Shown here: piece after piece, positions 1 to 6,127 of the stretch
How the letters are laid out: each line of letters starts with the position of its first letter
Numbering within the stretch: the first letter of the stretch is position 1
NCBI RefSeq assembly: GCF_937976295.1
Contig: NZ_CALJRY010000118.1
Span: 1-8,132 of the forward strand
Length of the DNA stretch: 8,132 bases
Direction: 5' to 3'
Source: an uncultured Rothia sp.
GTDB lineage: Bacteria; Actinomycetota; Actinomycetes; Actinomycetales; Micrococcaceae
Made by a program: the position numbers and the translations under genes
Notes under the pieces: generated by a model
The model's database searches: none
What the model saw: only the letters and a program-made list of their open reading frames with translations
What the model was told of the DNA's origin: nothing

Positions 1-14
1 TATCGGGATTGAGA

Positions 15-28
15 AAATAGTGTGCCGG
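15..28 (+). repeat. Repeat word copy 1 (AAATAGTGTGCCGG)
   Basis: This is a 14-base word that recurs at 104-117 with one change (C to T at the twelfth base). The spacing between the two copies is 89 bases and both are in the same orientation. Its core, ATAGTGTG, occurs four times in the first 530 bases. Function is unknown; it could be an operator or an element scattered through the genome. Confidence 0.5.
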
Positions 29-103
29 ATATATTTATGTACTAATTTTCTTTCACATAGTAACAGAAATATATTAAAGATTCCGAAAATATCCTGAATA
101 TTG

Positions 104-117
104 AAATAGTGTGCTGG
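104..117 (+). repeat. Repeat word copy 2 (AAATAGTGTGCTGG)
   Basis: This is a direct repeat of positions 15-28 with 13 of 14 bases identical. It lies immediately left of the interrupted palindrome at 118-130 and inside the reading frame of the small minus-strand ORF at 139-74. Its 3' part is also repeated in inverted orientation at 218-231. Confidence 0.5.
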
Positions 118-130
118 TCGCTCTGAGCGA
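118..130. repeat. Interrupted palindrome TCGCTC-T-GAGCGA
   Basis: Two perfect 6-base arms surround a single central base, directly next to repeat copy 2. An odd-centred 13-bp palindrome in non-coding DNA is a common shape for a repressor operator. No cognate regulator is visible in the window, so the role is a guess. Confidence 0.3.
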
Positions 131-160
131 TATATCCATTCCGCTCCCCTCCGCTAAATC

Positions 161-201
161 TGCACTCACCACAAGAACATTAAAGCGGCGTTCAGAGTGC
201 A
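161..201. repeat. Inverted repeat TGCACTC / GAGTGCA
   Basis: Perfect 7-base arms at 161-167 and 195-201 enclose 27 bases. A second pair, CCGCT at 151-155 and AGCGG at 184-188, crosses the first, so the two could form alternative stems. There is no T-tract, so this is not an intrinsic terminator. It lies just upstream of the small minus-strand ORF, but the arms are short and could be chance. Confidence 0.2.
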
Positions 202-217
202 AATACTTTGGATTCTT

Positions 218-231
218 CCAGCACACACTAT
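218..231 (-). repeat. Repeat word copy 3, inverted, with a TG insertion
   Basis: Read on the minus strand this is ATAGTGTGTGCTGG. That is copy 2 with an extra TG in the dinucleotide run. With copy 2 it forms an inverted repeat with 9-base exact arms (109-117 and 218-226) about 100 bases apart. Confidence 0.4.
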
Positions 232-520
232 GGGGACAATATCGAACAATGCACAACCCTGCGCCACCAACAATCCGCAGGAATTACACCGCCCACACAG
301 ACACCTACAATACGCCATTCACTCCAGACATTCCTACGCTATTCAAAAGCGAAATTCTGCCCCTATCCCAACACCTCAATTCTTTTCTCAACAACACATT
401 CGTGCATAAGAACAGAAACACCTGCCAGAGTGAATAGAGCAGCATAACTCAGCACCAGAATGGAGCAAAAAAGCGCCGAAAATGCCCCTGACCTGTGCAA
501 ATACCAAATCAAGCCCACGA

Positions 521-530
521 GGCACACTAT
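521..530 (-). repeat. Repeat word copy 4, inverted (ATAGTGTGCC)
   Basis: Read on the minus strand this is ATAGTGTGCC, identical to the first ten bases of the core of copy 1 at 17-26. It lies about 25 bases downstream of the lysS terminator in the direction of transcription. The order of copies in the intergenic region is two plus-strand copies on the left and two minus-strand copies on the right. Confidence 0.35.
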
Positions 531-553
531 ACACCGTGCAAAAGAGCGCACAG

Positions 554-599
554 AAAACGGCGGGTGCCGCAGATACAACCGTACCCGCGGCACCCGCCG
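554..599 (-). terminator. Intrinsic terminator of the lysS operon
   Basis: The arms at 599-587 and 570-558 are perfectly complementary over 13 bases. The stem is almost all G and C with a 16-base loop (586-571). On the minus strand it is followed at once by TTTT (557-554). It starts 29 bases after the lysS stop codon. The other strand has no T-tract on its far side, so it should end transcription coming from lysS only. Confidence 0.85.
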
Positions 600-628
600 C
601 CTTATGACCTCATACAGAAGGTAGAAGC

Positions 629-2212
629 TTAGGCTTCCGGCTTCATCAAGGGGAAGAGAATAGTCTCACGAATACCGGGCTGACGCACCACAGTACCCGG
701 ACGCTCCGGATCCTGATCGCCCGCCAGCAGCATAATCAGACGGTCAATACCCAGACCCAGGCCACCCATCGGGGGTGCACCGTGCTCCAGGGCGCGCAGG
801 AAGTCCTCATCCAGCTCCATCGCCTCATCGTCACCGGCAGCAGCCAGCAGCGACTGAGCGGTCAGACGCTCACGCTGAATGACCGGGTCAATCAGCTCGG
901 AGAACGCGGTACCGCGCTCCATACCGCCAATAATCAGGTCCCACGCCTCAATCAGAGGCTCACCGGAACGGTGCGGACGAGCCAGCGGCTGAGCGCTCGG
1001 CGGGTAATCGTACACGAAGGTCGGGTTCACCAGGGTCGGCTCAACAATCTCACCGAAGAGCTCGGTCACCAGCTTCTCAGCGTCCCACTTCGGGTCGATG
1101 TCCACCTCGTGCTTCTCAGCAATCTCACGCAGAACGGAAGCGTCAGTCTCGGGGGTGATCTCAACGCCCACAGCCTCAGACAGGCCCGGGTACACGCCGA
1201 CCCACTTCCACTCACCGAACAGGTCAATGGTGCCGTTCTCGGTCTCAACACGCTCGGTGCCGACAGCCTTCGCGCAGCTCTGGATAATCTCCTTCATGCG
1301 CTCAGCCATCACAAACTGGTCAGCGTACGTCTCGTAGCACTCCAGGGTGGTGAACTCGGGGCTGTGGGTCGAATCCACACCCTCGTTGCGGAACACGCGG
1401 CCAATCTCGTACACGCGGTCAATGCCACCAACCACTGCACGCTTGAGCGACAGCTCAGTCGCAATACGCATGGTCATCGGCTGGTCAAAAGCGTTCAGGT
1501 GGGTGCGGAACGGGCGAGCCGTCGCACCACCGTGCACCAGCTGCAGAATAGGAGTCTCAACCTCAATGTAGCCGTGATCCTCCAGCACACGGCGGACGGT
1601 GCGGGTAATCAGGGCGCGCTTCTTCACCAGCTCGCGAGCCTCATCGCGAACCATCAGGTCCAGGTAACGCTGGCGAACGCGGGTTTCCTCGTTCAGGTCC
1701 TTGTGCAGAACCGGCATGGGGCGCAGCGCCTTCGACGCCATCTTCCAGTCGGTCACCATAATGGACAGCTCACCGCGGCGAGAAACAATCACGCGGCCGG
1801 TCACGAACACGTGGTCACCCAGGTCAACCAGGGACTTCCACTCAGACAGGGACTCCTCGCCAACCTCAGCCAGCGACAGCATCGCCTGGATGCGCTTGCC
1901 CTCGGTACCACCCTGCAGGGTCGCAAAGCACAGCTTACCGGTGTTACGGACGAACACCACGCGGCCACCAACATGCACCACACGGTCAGTCTCGTCGCCA
2001 GCCTTCAGCTCCTCAGCAGCCAGCTTCGGATCGTACTCGGCGCGCAGATCCTCAATGTGGTTGGGCTCCACGCGGTTACCCTCAGAATCCAGCAGACCCA
2101 CCGGGTATGCCTCGCGACCCGACTCGATCAGCTTCGCACGCTTCTCCAGGCGAATCTGCATCTGCTCGGACATATCAGCAATCGCCGGTGCGGCAGTGTG
2201 CTCAGTGCTCAC
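629..2212 (-). CDS. lysS: Lysyl-tRNA synthetase, class II
   Basis: This cytoplasmic enzyme attaches lysine to tRNA-Lys using ATP. The product has 527 residues. An N-terminal OB-fold anticodon-binding domain covers roughly residues 78-160 (VHVGGRVVFVRNTGK onward). The class II catalytic core follows: motif 1 near 200-225, motif 2 at 268-291 (RVFRNEG with the HSPEFTTLE signature) and motif 3 at 483-496 (GGLGLGIDRL). The segment PHRSGEPLIEAWDL and ERGTAFSEL replaces the usual NGFSEL, which I recall as the actinobacterial form shared with the LysX catalytic domain. There are no membrane segments, so it is not LysX. About 13 extra residues (near 499-512) lie between motif 3 and the terminal RETILFPL. 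The start is GTG with a weak AGG seven bases upstream. An ATG at codon 14 lacks a binding site. It lies 52 bp after panC and is closed by a terminator. Confidence 0.96.
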   Translation of the reverse strand: MSTEHTAAPAIADMSEQMQIRLEKRAKLIESGREAYPVGLLDSEGNRVEPNHIEDLRAEYDPKLAAEELKAGDETDRVVHVGGRVVFVRNTGKLCFATLQGGTEGKRIQAMLSLAEVGEESLSEWKSLVDLGDHVFVTGRVIVSRRGELSIMVTDWKMASKALRPMPVLHKDLNEETRVRQRYLDLMVRDEARELVKKRALITRTVRRVLEDHGYIEVETPILQLVHGGATARPFRTHLNAFDQPMTMRIATELSLKRAVVGGIDRVYEIGRVFRNEGVDSTHSPEFTTLECYETYADQFVMAERMKEIIQSCAKAVGTERVETENGTIDLFGEWKWVGVYPGLSEAVGVEITPETDASVLREIAEKHEVDIDPKWDAEKLVTELFGEIVEPTLVNPTFVYDYPPSAQPLARPHRSGEPLIEAWDLIIGGMERGTAFSELIDPVIQRERLTAQSLLAAAGDDEAMELDEDFLRALEHGAPPMGGLGLGIDRLIMLLAGDQDPERPGTVVRQPGIRETILFPLMKPEA

Positions 2213-2229
2213 AGTGATACCTATCTGTG

Positions 2230-2240
2230 TAGTGTGTTGG
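2230..2240 (+). repeat. Near-copy of the repeat word in the panC-lysS gap (TAGTGTGTTGG)
   Basis: This word differs from copy 2 (TAGTGTGCTGG) at one base of eleven. It sits in the 52-bp space between the panC stop and the lysS start, where no coding constraint can explain it. That makes a regulatory or dispersed-element reading of the family a little more likely than chance. Confidence 0.3.
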
Positions 2241-2264
2241 GGACTCTTCTAAACGAACGAACGC

Positions 2265-3212
2265 TTAGCGCAGGTCCATGTTGTCAATCAGGCGGGTCGG
2301 GCCAACGAACGCAGCAACCAGTGCCAGCACTCGCTCCGACTCCTCAGTCGGCTCACCGAAAGTCATCGGGTCGACCAGTTCCAGGTAGTCAAGGCGTACA
2401 CCCGGAGTGGAGTTGATACGCTCACGCGCACCGTCCAAATCAATCTCGTGGAAGCCACGGTTCAGCGAATTCTCACGCAGCATCGCCAGGGTGCGGGACA
2501 GCACCAGGGCAGACTCGCGCTCCTCATCCGACAGGTAGCCGTTACGCGAAGACAGCGCCAGGCCGTTATCGTCGCGAACAATCGACACAGGGCGCATGGT
2601 CACGTCGTGGTTGAAATCGCGCACCATACGCTGAATCAGGATGTACTGCTGAGCGTCCTTCTGACCGAAGTACGCATTCACCGGGTGGTTACCGGCTGCG
2701 GGGCGAATAATGTTGAAGAACTTATTGACCACGGTCAGCACGCCATCAAAGTGGCCCGGACGGGTCGCACCCTCAAACTTGGTGCCCAGCTCGCCGCTCG
2801 AAATGCGGATGAGCGGGTCACCGTCGGGGTACATCTCTTCAACCTCGGGGGCAAAAATAATGTCAACACCGGCGGCACCAGCCAGGGCAGCGTCTGCCTC
2901 CAGGGTGCGCGGATATGCTTCGTAATCCTCGCCGGGGCCAAACTGCAGCGGGTTCACAAAAATGGAGGCGACCACTACATCATTCTGTTCAGCGGCGCGA
3001 CGCAACAGGGTTGCGTGGCCGTCGTGCAGGGCGCCCATGGTGGGCACGTAGCCCAGGGATGCGTTCTTGTACTGAACTGCGGTGCCGTTCTGCTCCGCCT
3101 CCTGGCGGGCTGCTCGGTCCAGTTCCTCCTGCGCTGCGGCAAGAGCTTCGGTGATTGCCGTGCGGAAATCCGCAATGGTGGTCACGACTCGGGGCTTCGA
3201 AGTCTCAGTCAT
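2265..3212 (-). CDS. panC: Pantothenate synthetase (pantoate-beta-alanine ligase)
   Basis: This cytoplasmic enzyme joins pantoate and beta-alanine with ATP, the last step of vitamin B5 synthesis before coenzyme A. The product has 315 residues. Visible family motifs are PTMGALHDGH (57-66, the HIGH-type ATP site), SIFVNPLQFGPGEDYEAYPR (83-102), GTKFEGATRPGHFDG (143-157), YFGQKDAQQY (181-190) and RDDNGLALSSRN (213-224, the KMSKS-type loop). Between the start and the PTMG motif are about 20-30 more residues than in E. coli, a charged helical stretch near 21-50. The ATG start has AAGGAG at 3226-3221, 8 bases away. The start overlaps the DUF2520 stop as ATGA, so translation is probably coupled. panB and panD are not in this window. 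Confidence 0.96.
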   Translation of the reverse strand: MTETSKPRVVTTIADFRTAITEALAAAQEELDRAARQEAEQNGTAVQYKNASLGYVPTMGALHDGHATLLRRAAEQNDVVVASIFVNPLQFGPGEDYEAYPRTLEADAALAGAAGVDIIFAPEVEEMYPDGDPLIRISSGELGTKFEGATRPGHFDGVLTVVNKFFNIIRPAAGNHPVNAYFGQKDAQQYILIQRMVRDFNHDVTMRPVSIVRDDNGLALSSRNGYLSDEERESALVLSRTLAMLRENSLNRGFHEIDLDGARERINSTPGVRLDYLELVDPMTFGEPTEESERVLALVAAFVGPTRLIDNMDLR

Positions 3213-4171
3213 GACGAGAACTCCTTGTTTTCGGGGGCTGAATCATCAATATCGCCGGGGTGGTTGCGGTCCGAAGACTCACCCAGCAGATCCTCAATTC
3301 GTCCCAGTTGTTCATCGTTTAACAAACCTCTATTATGCGCTCTTTTTGCGGTTGCGTGTGCCAGAGCGGCGTAAGAGTCTGTAATATCACCTGTTTTTTC
3401 ATGCTCTGAGTACTCATTCAGAGCCTGAAGGTGAGCCTTCACGGTGCCTGCGTCTCCCCGTGCCACGGGCCCGGTGAGAGCGCCTTCGCCGCTGGCGAGC
3501 GCATTGTCCACGGCGGCTCGCACGAGCGGCCCCATGTAGCGTGCCGGGTCCTCAATACCGATGGAGGCAAGCATCTGCTGGGACTGACCCAGGATGGTCA
3601 CGAGGTGGTTCGCGGCGTGCGCTAAGGCTGCGTGGTAGAGCGCCCGGTCAGCCTCGGCAACGTGCACGGGTTCGCCGCCCATTTCCACCACGAGTGCCTG
3701 AGCAATCGGGATGAACGGCGCGGGCCCGGTCACGGCGAAGCAGGTGCCGTTCAGGCGTTGCAGGTCCACGGACATGCCGGTAAAGGTCATGGCGGGGTGA
3801 ATCGCCAAACCGATAGCGCCCAGCGCGGTCGCCGGTGCGAGAACCTCGGTGCCGTGACGGCCGGAGGTGTGCACCAGAATCTGACCGGCGGTAATACTTC
3901 CCGAAGACGCCAGGTAGGTGACAAGGCCCGGCAACTCGTCATCGGGAACCGCGAGAATCAGCAATTCGCTACGCTCAGCAATCTGCTCCACCGGCAGCAG
4001 CGGCACATCGGGAAGCAGCATCGCGGCGCGCTCCTGAGAAGCCTCAGAGACCGCGTGAACACCCACAATAGTGTGCTCGCAGGCGCGCAAAGCCGCACCG
4101 AGGACGGATCCGACCCTCCCGGCGGAAATAATTCCAATGCCCAAACGCGCAGGTTTTGAATGCTGTATCAC
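3209..4171 (-). CDS. Rossmann-like/DUF2520 oxidoreductase, possible ketopantoate reductase
   Basis: The predicted product is a cytoplasmic NAD(P)-binding oxidoreductase of 320 residues. The nucleotide loop is IISAGRVG near residues 14-21, where the first glycine of GxGxxG is serine. Further conserved-looking blocks are VHTSGRHG (100-107), IHPAMTFTG (124-132), HAALAHAANHLV (180-191) and LTGPVARGD (232-240), followed by an acidic tail. It overlaps panC by ATGA, so the two are likely made together. I recall that PanG, the alternative ketopantoate reductase of Francisella, belongs to this type of protein, so supplying pantoate to PanC is a reasonable inference. I chose the GTG at 4171. A longer frame begins at a GTG at 4210 (333 residues), but its extra codons are AT-rich, include rare ones (AGG, ATA) and overlap a good -10 box. 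Confidence 0.88.
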   Translation of the reverse strand: MIQHSKPARLGIGIISAGRVGSVLGAALRACEHTIVGVHAVSEASQERAAMLLPDVPLLPVEQIAERSELLILAVPDDELPGLVTYLASSGSITAGQILVHTSGRHGTEVLAPATALGAIGLAIHPAMTFTGMSVDLQRLNGTCFAVTGPAPFIPIAQALVVEMGGEPVHVAEADRALYHAALAHAANHLVTILGQSQQMLASIGIEDPARYMGPLVRAAVDNALASGEGALTGPVARGDAGTVKAHLQALNEYSEHEKTGDITDSYAALAHATAKRAHNRGLLNDEQLGRIEDLLGESSDRNHPGDIDDSAPENKEFSS

Positions 4172-4178
4172 GGCTTTA

Positions 4179-4184
4179 AGTATA
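4179..4184 (-). promoter_or_regulatory. Possible -10 box (TATACT) for a leaderless DUF2520-panC-lysS transcript
   Basis: On the minus strand TATACT (4184-4179) differs from TATAAT at one base. It is followed by seven bases and then the GTG at 4171. This is the spacing expected when transcription begins at the start codon itself, an arrangement common in actinobacteria. There is no convincing -35 hexamer 16-18 bases upstream. AAGGGAG at 4193-4187 is 15 bases from the GTG, too far for an ordinary binding site. Confidence 0.4.
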
Positions 4185-4217
4185 TTCTCCCTTTCACACC
4201 AACCTTTCACGCCAGCC

Positions 4218-4251
4218 CTGCCGTTAGTGTCACGAAGAACACCAGCGGCAG
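4218..4251 (-). other. Stem-loop in the gap between the PH-domain gene and the DUF2520 gene
   Basis: The arms at 4251-4240 and 4229-4218 pair over 12 positions on the minus-strand RNA, with one G-U pair and one C-A mismatch, and a 10-base loop (4239-4230). No T-tract follows, so it is not a standard intrinsic terminator. It lies in the 66-bp gap (4211-4276), the largest and most structured gap in the cluster. It could protect or process the RNA, weaken read-through, or mark an operon boundary. Confidence 0.45.
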
Positions 4252-4276
4252 AGTGGTTTGCAGTTTTAGTGGCGGG

Positions 4277-6127
4277 TTAGCGCGCACCGTACCCGTTCGT
4301 GCTGTACCCGTTCGCACCGGGCGCAGAACCCAGCGCGGGCTCCGGCACGCGGTAGTAGGGCTCAATACCCTCCAACCGAACCGTCATCAACCACACCAGG
4401 TCCTCACAGACGCGCGGTGGCAAGTGCATCATGAGCGTGCGCACCGGGCCGGGTACCGTACCGAAATGCACACTCGCGCATCCGAAGGCACGCTGCAGCG
4501 GGCCCTGACCTCGGCTCACGCTCAGCACACGGCTGACCGGAACAATCGACAGCGTGCGGATAAAGAAGCCGCCACGAATCAGCAGCAGGTCACCTTGCGT
4601 ATGCTCACCAATGCTCGAACGTGCCGCATCAGAATCAATGCGGGTGGTCGCCCGCACCGAACCGGCAGTGTAACCGACCGTGGTCACGCCGTTACGCTTC
4701 CAGGTGAGCAGGTCCATCCAACGTGCCGAAGAGGGCGTCACAATCATTGCCGGAACCTGCGGCTTCTGACTCTTCAGCGAACCGTCGGCGGTATCCAGCA
4801 GCACCTGCGCCTGCGCCTCATCCAGGGCGGGTAGCAGCAGACGCAACACCATCAGCGCCTCCTGCTTGTTGCCAACTGGCAGGGCAATATTGCGGGTCAC
4901 CAGCTTCTGGTTGTCGTTCTTCTCAATACCGATACCGGCAATGGTCATCTTGATGCGGTACCAGCCGAACGCACGCCACAGAATGGACTGCTCCACGGCC
5001 AGCGCCTGAATACGCTCAACCATCACGTTCTGGGTGTGCGTGCCGGTGAAACCGTACCGCAGGGTCACGCCGCCCTGACCGCCGAGGGTGATTTTGAAGT
5101 TCGCGGCACCATCAAAACGTGTCCAGAGGGCAACCACGTAACCAACCATGGGCGCGAAGGTGCCGGGCAGCATCGCCATGAAAATGAGGAACGGGTTCTC
5201 ACCAGCCATGATCGCGGCGAAGACAGCGGCACCGACCATGAGGGCTACGGCGGGCACCAGCCACACCAGGTGCTCCAGCATGATGGAGGCAATCAGACGC
5301 ACATTCGAGATGCGGAAAATCGGCGGCTGCGAGGGGTCAGCCGCGACCGGCATCGGTATACGAGCGCCGTGGCGGGATGCTGCGGGTTGCTGAGGTGCAG
5401 ACTGCTGGGTGCCGTCCTGCTGAGTACCATCCTGCATCGGCGCACCGTAGGAGGCCTCGAACGGCTGGTGCAGCTGATCCGCATCCGGCATGCGCTCCGC
5501 AGAAATCTGCATGCTACCGGGCAGCATGTCGACCGGGCGGCCAGCCGCCTCCGAACGCAGCAGGTTAATACTCGCCATCGCGGTGTGGCGCAGAACCTCC
5601 GCCTTGCGGGCAGAAACGTACTTGATGTGCAGCGCCTCCGAAGAGCCGTCAGCCACCTCAAAACGCAGCTCCGACAGGCCCAGCAGGCGCGCCACCAGAG
5701 GACGCGAAATGTCCACGCTCTGCACGCTCTCCAGGCGAATCGTGCGGTTCTTCTTGAACAGGAAACCGCTACGGCGGTGAATCGCCAAATCGTCCAGGCT
5801 GTAGCGGGTAAACCACCAGTCAATCGAGCCGCCGACCAGAATCAGTATGAGCACGGCGAAGCCGATGAGCTGCGAGTACGTCGCGCTGAAGTAGCTGTTG
5901 TTCTCGTCAAATGCCTGCGTCAGGCGCGCACCCCACTCGTTCGGAGGGGTGGTCAGAATATTCAGGATGATGCTCTGAAAGAAGCCGAACGCCAGCAGAA
6001 TAATGAACCAGAGGTTCATGATGAACGTGCGAATATCGGCACGCCACCACTTCTGCTCCTGTGGCATCTGTGAGGCAGGAGGCTGCGGTGCCTGCGGCGC
6101 GGGGTTGCTTGGGACCGGGGTACTCAT
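4277..6127 (-). CDS. Membrane protein with three bacterial PH (bPH2/DUF304) domains, YdbT type
   Basis: The product has 616 residues and should sit in the cytoplasmic membrane. Its biochemical role is unknown. After a proline-rich start (1-25) come two hydrophobic helices (about 37-56 and 84-103), a first bPH2 domain (about 105-185), a glutamine-rich linker with DGTQQDGTQQ (233-242), two more helices (about 283-307 and 312-335), a second bPH2 domain (about 345-435) and a third (about 495-590). The end is a glycine- and tyrosine-containing tail (NGYSTNGYGAR). It begins by the overlap TAATG with the smaller PH-domain gene, so the two are probably translated together and may form one complex. 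The arrangement matches B. subtilis ydbS-ydbT. I recall that pair being under SigW and giving resistance to an antimicrobial peptide, but that role may not apply here. Confidence 0.85.
   Translation of the reverse strand: MSTPVPSNPAPQAPQPPASQMPQEQKWWRADIRTFIMNLWFIILLAFGFFQSIILNILTTPPNEWGARLTQAFDENNSYFSATYSQLIGFAVLILILVGGSIDWWFTRYSLDDLAIHRRSGFLFKKNRTIRLESVQSVDISRPLVARLLGLSELRFEVADGSSEALHIKYVSARKAEVLRHTAMASINLLRSEAAGRPVDMLPGSMQISAERMPDADQLHQPFEASYGAPMQDGTQQDGTQQSAPQQPAASRHGARIPMPVAADPSQPPIFRISNVRLIASIMLEHLVWLVPAVALMVGAAVFAAIMAGENPFLIFMAMLPGTFAPMVGYVVALWTRFDGAANFKITLGGQGGVTLRYGFTGTHTQNVMVERIQALAVEQSILWRAFGWYRIKMTIAGIGIEKNDNQKLVTRNIALPVGNKQEALMVLRLLLPALDEAQAQVLLDTADGSLKSQKPQVPAMIVTPSSARWMDLLTWKRNGVTTVGYTAGSVRATTRIDSDAARSSIGEHTQGDLLLIRGGFFIRTLSIVPVSRVLSVSRGQGPLQRAFGCASVHFGTVPGPVRTLMMHLPPRVCEDLVWLMTVRLEGIEPYYRVPEPALGSAPGANGYSTNGYGAR

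Larger units (their letters stand above)
74..139 (-). other. Possible 21-codon small ORF with a strong ribosome binding site
   Basis: An ATG at 139-137 begins the frame MDISLRATSTLFQYSGYFRNL, which ends at a TAA at 76-74. It is preceded by GGAGGGG at 152-146 with a 6-base spacer, as good a Shine-Dalgarno as any in this window. No promoter of good quality is seen upstream. A weak TTGCAC lies at 203-198. The peptide has no recognisable motif and no row of one amino acid that would mark an attenuator. It could be a leader peptide for a gene left of the window, a remnant of a longer gene, or chance. Repeat copy 2 lies inside it. Confidence 0.2.
1..553. other. AT-rich intergenic region downstream of the lysS operon, no convincing gene
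   Basis: This stretch separates the lysS terminator from whatever lies left of the window. It is visibly richer in A and T than the genes to its right. I found no tRNA, rRNA, tmRNA, RNase P or SRP RNA signature in it by eye. The open frames on either strand have no good ribosome binding site, except one 21-codon frame at 139-74 on the minus strand. It holds several copies of a short repeated word, a 13-bp interrupted palindrome at 118-130 and an inverted repeat at 161-201. From 241 to 420 the plus strand has about 64 C against 19 G by hand count. It may contain the promoter region of a gene left of the window, but this cannot be seen here. Confidence 0.6.

Noticed and set aside
88..102. AATAT/ATATT inverted repeat
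   Set aside because: The arms are five A/T bases long in AT-rich DNA, which is expected by chance.
111..437. 108-codon plus-strand frame in the left region
   Set aside because: There is no ribosome binding site at the GTG, and its Thr-Pro-Asn richness follows from the C/A bias of the DNA.
363..593. 76-codon minus-strand frame with two hydrophobic stretches
   Set aside because: Its GTG start lies inside the terminator stem, no ribosome binding site precedes it or later in-frame starts, and codon third positions do not resemble the genes. A real small membrane protein is not excluded.
782..2416. 544-codon open frame on the plus strand opposite lysS
   Set aside because: It mirrors lysS codon positions, has no recognisable domain, is rich in His, Gln and Arg as antisense shadows are, and runs past the start of a certain gene.
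2448..3374. 308-codon plus-strand frame opposite panC and the end of the DUF2520 gene
   Set aside because: It is an antisense shadow of two well-identified genes with no domain of its own.
4172..4210. Upstream extension of the DUF2520 gene to a GTG at 4210
   Set aside because: The codons are AT-rich and rare, overlap a -10-like box, and begin right beside a stem-loop. It was kept only as the alternative start.
5036..6073. 345-codon plus-strand frame opposite the three-PH-domain gene
   Set aside because: Its composition (Arg, His, Gln rich) is typical of an antisense shadow, and the opposite strand has clear domains and membrane helices.
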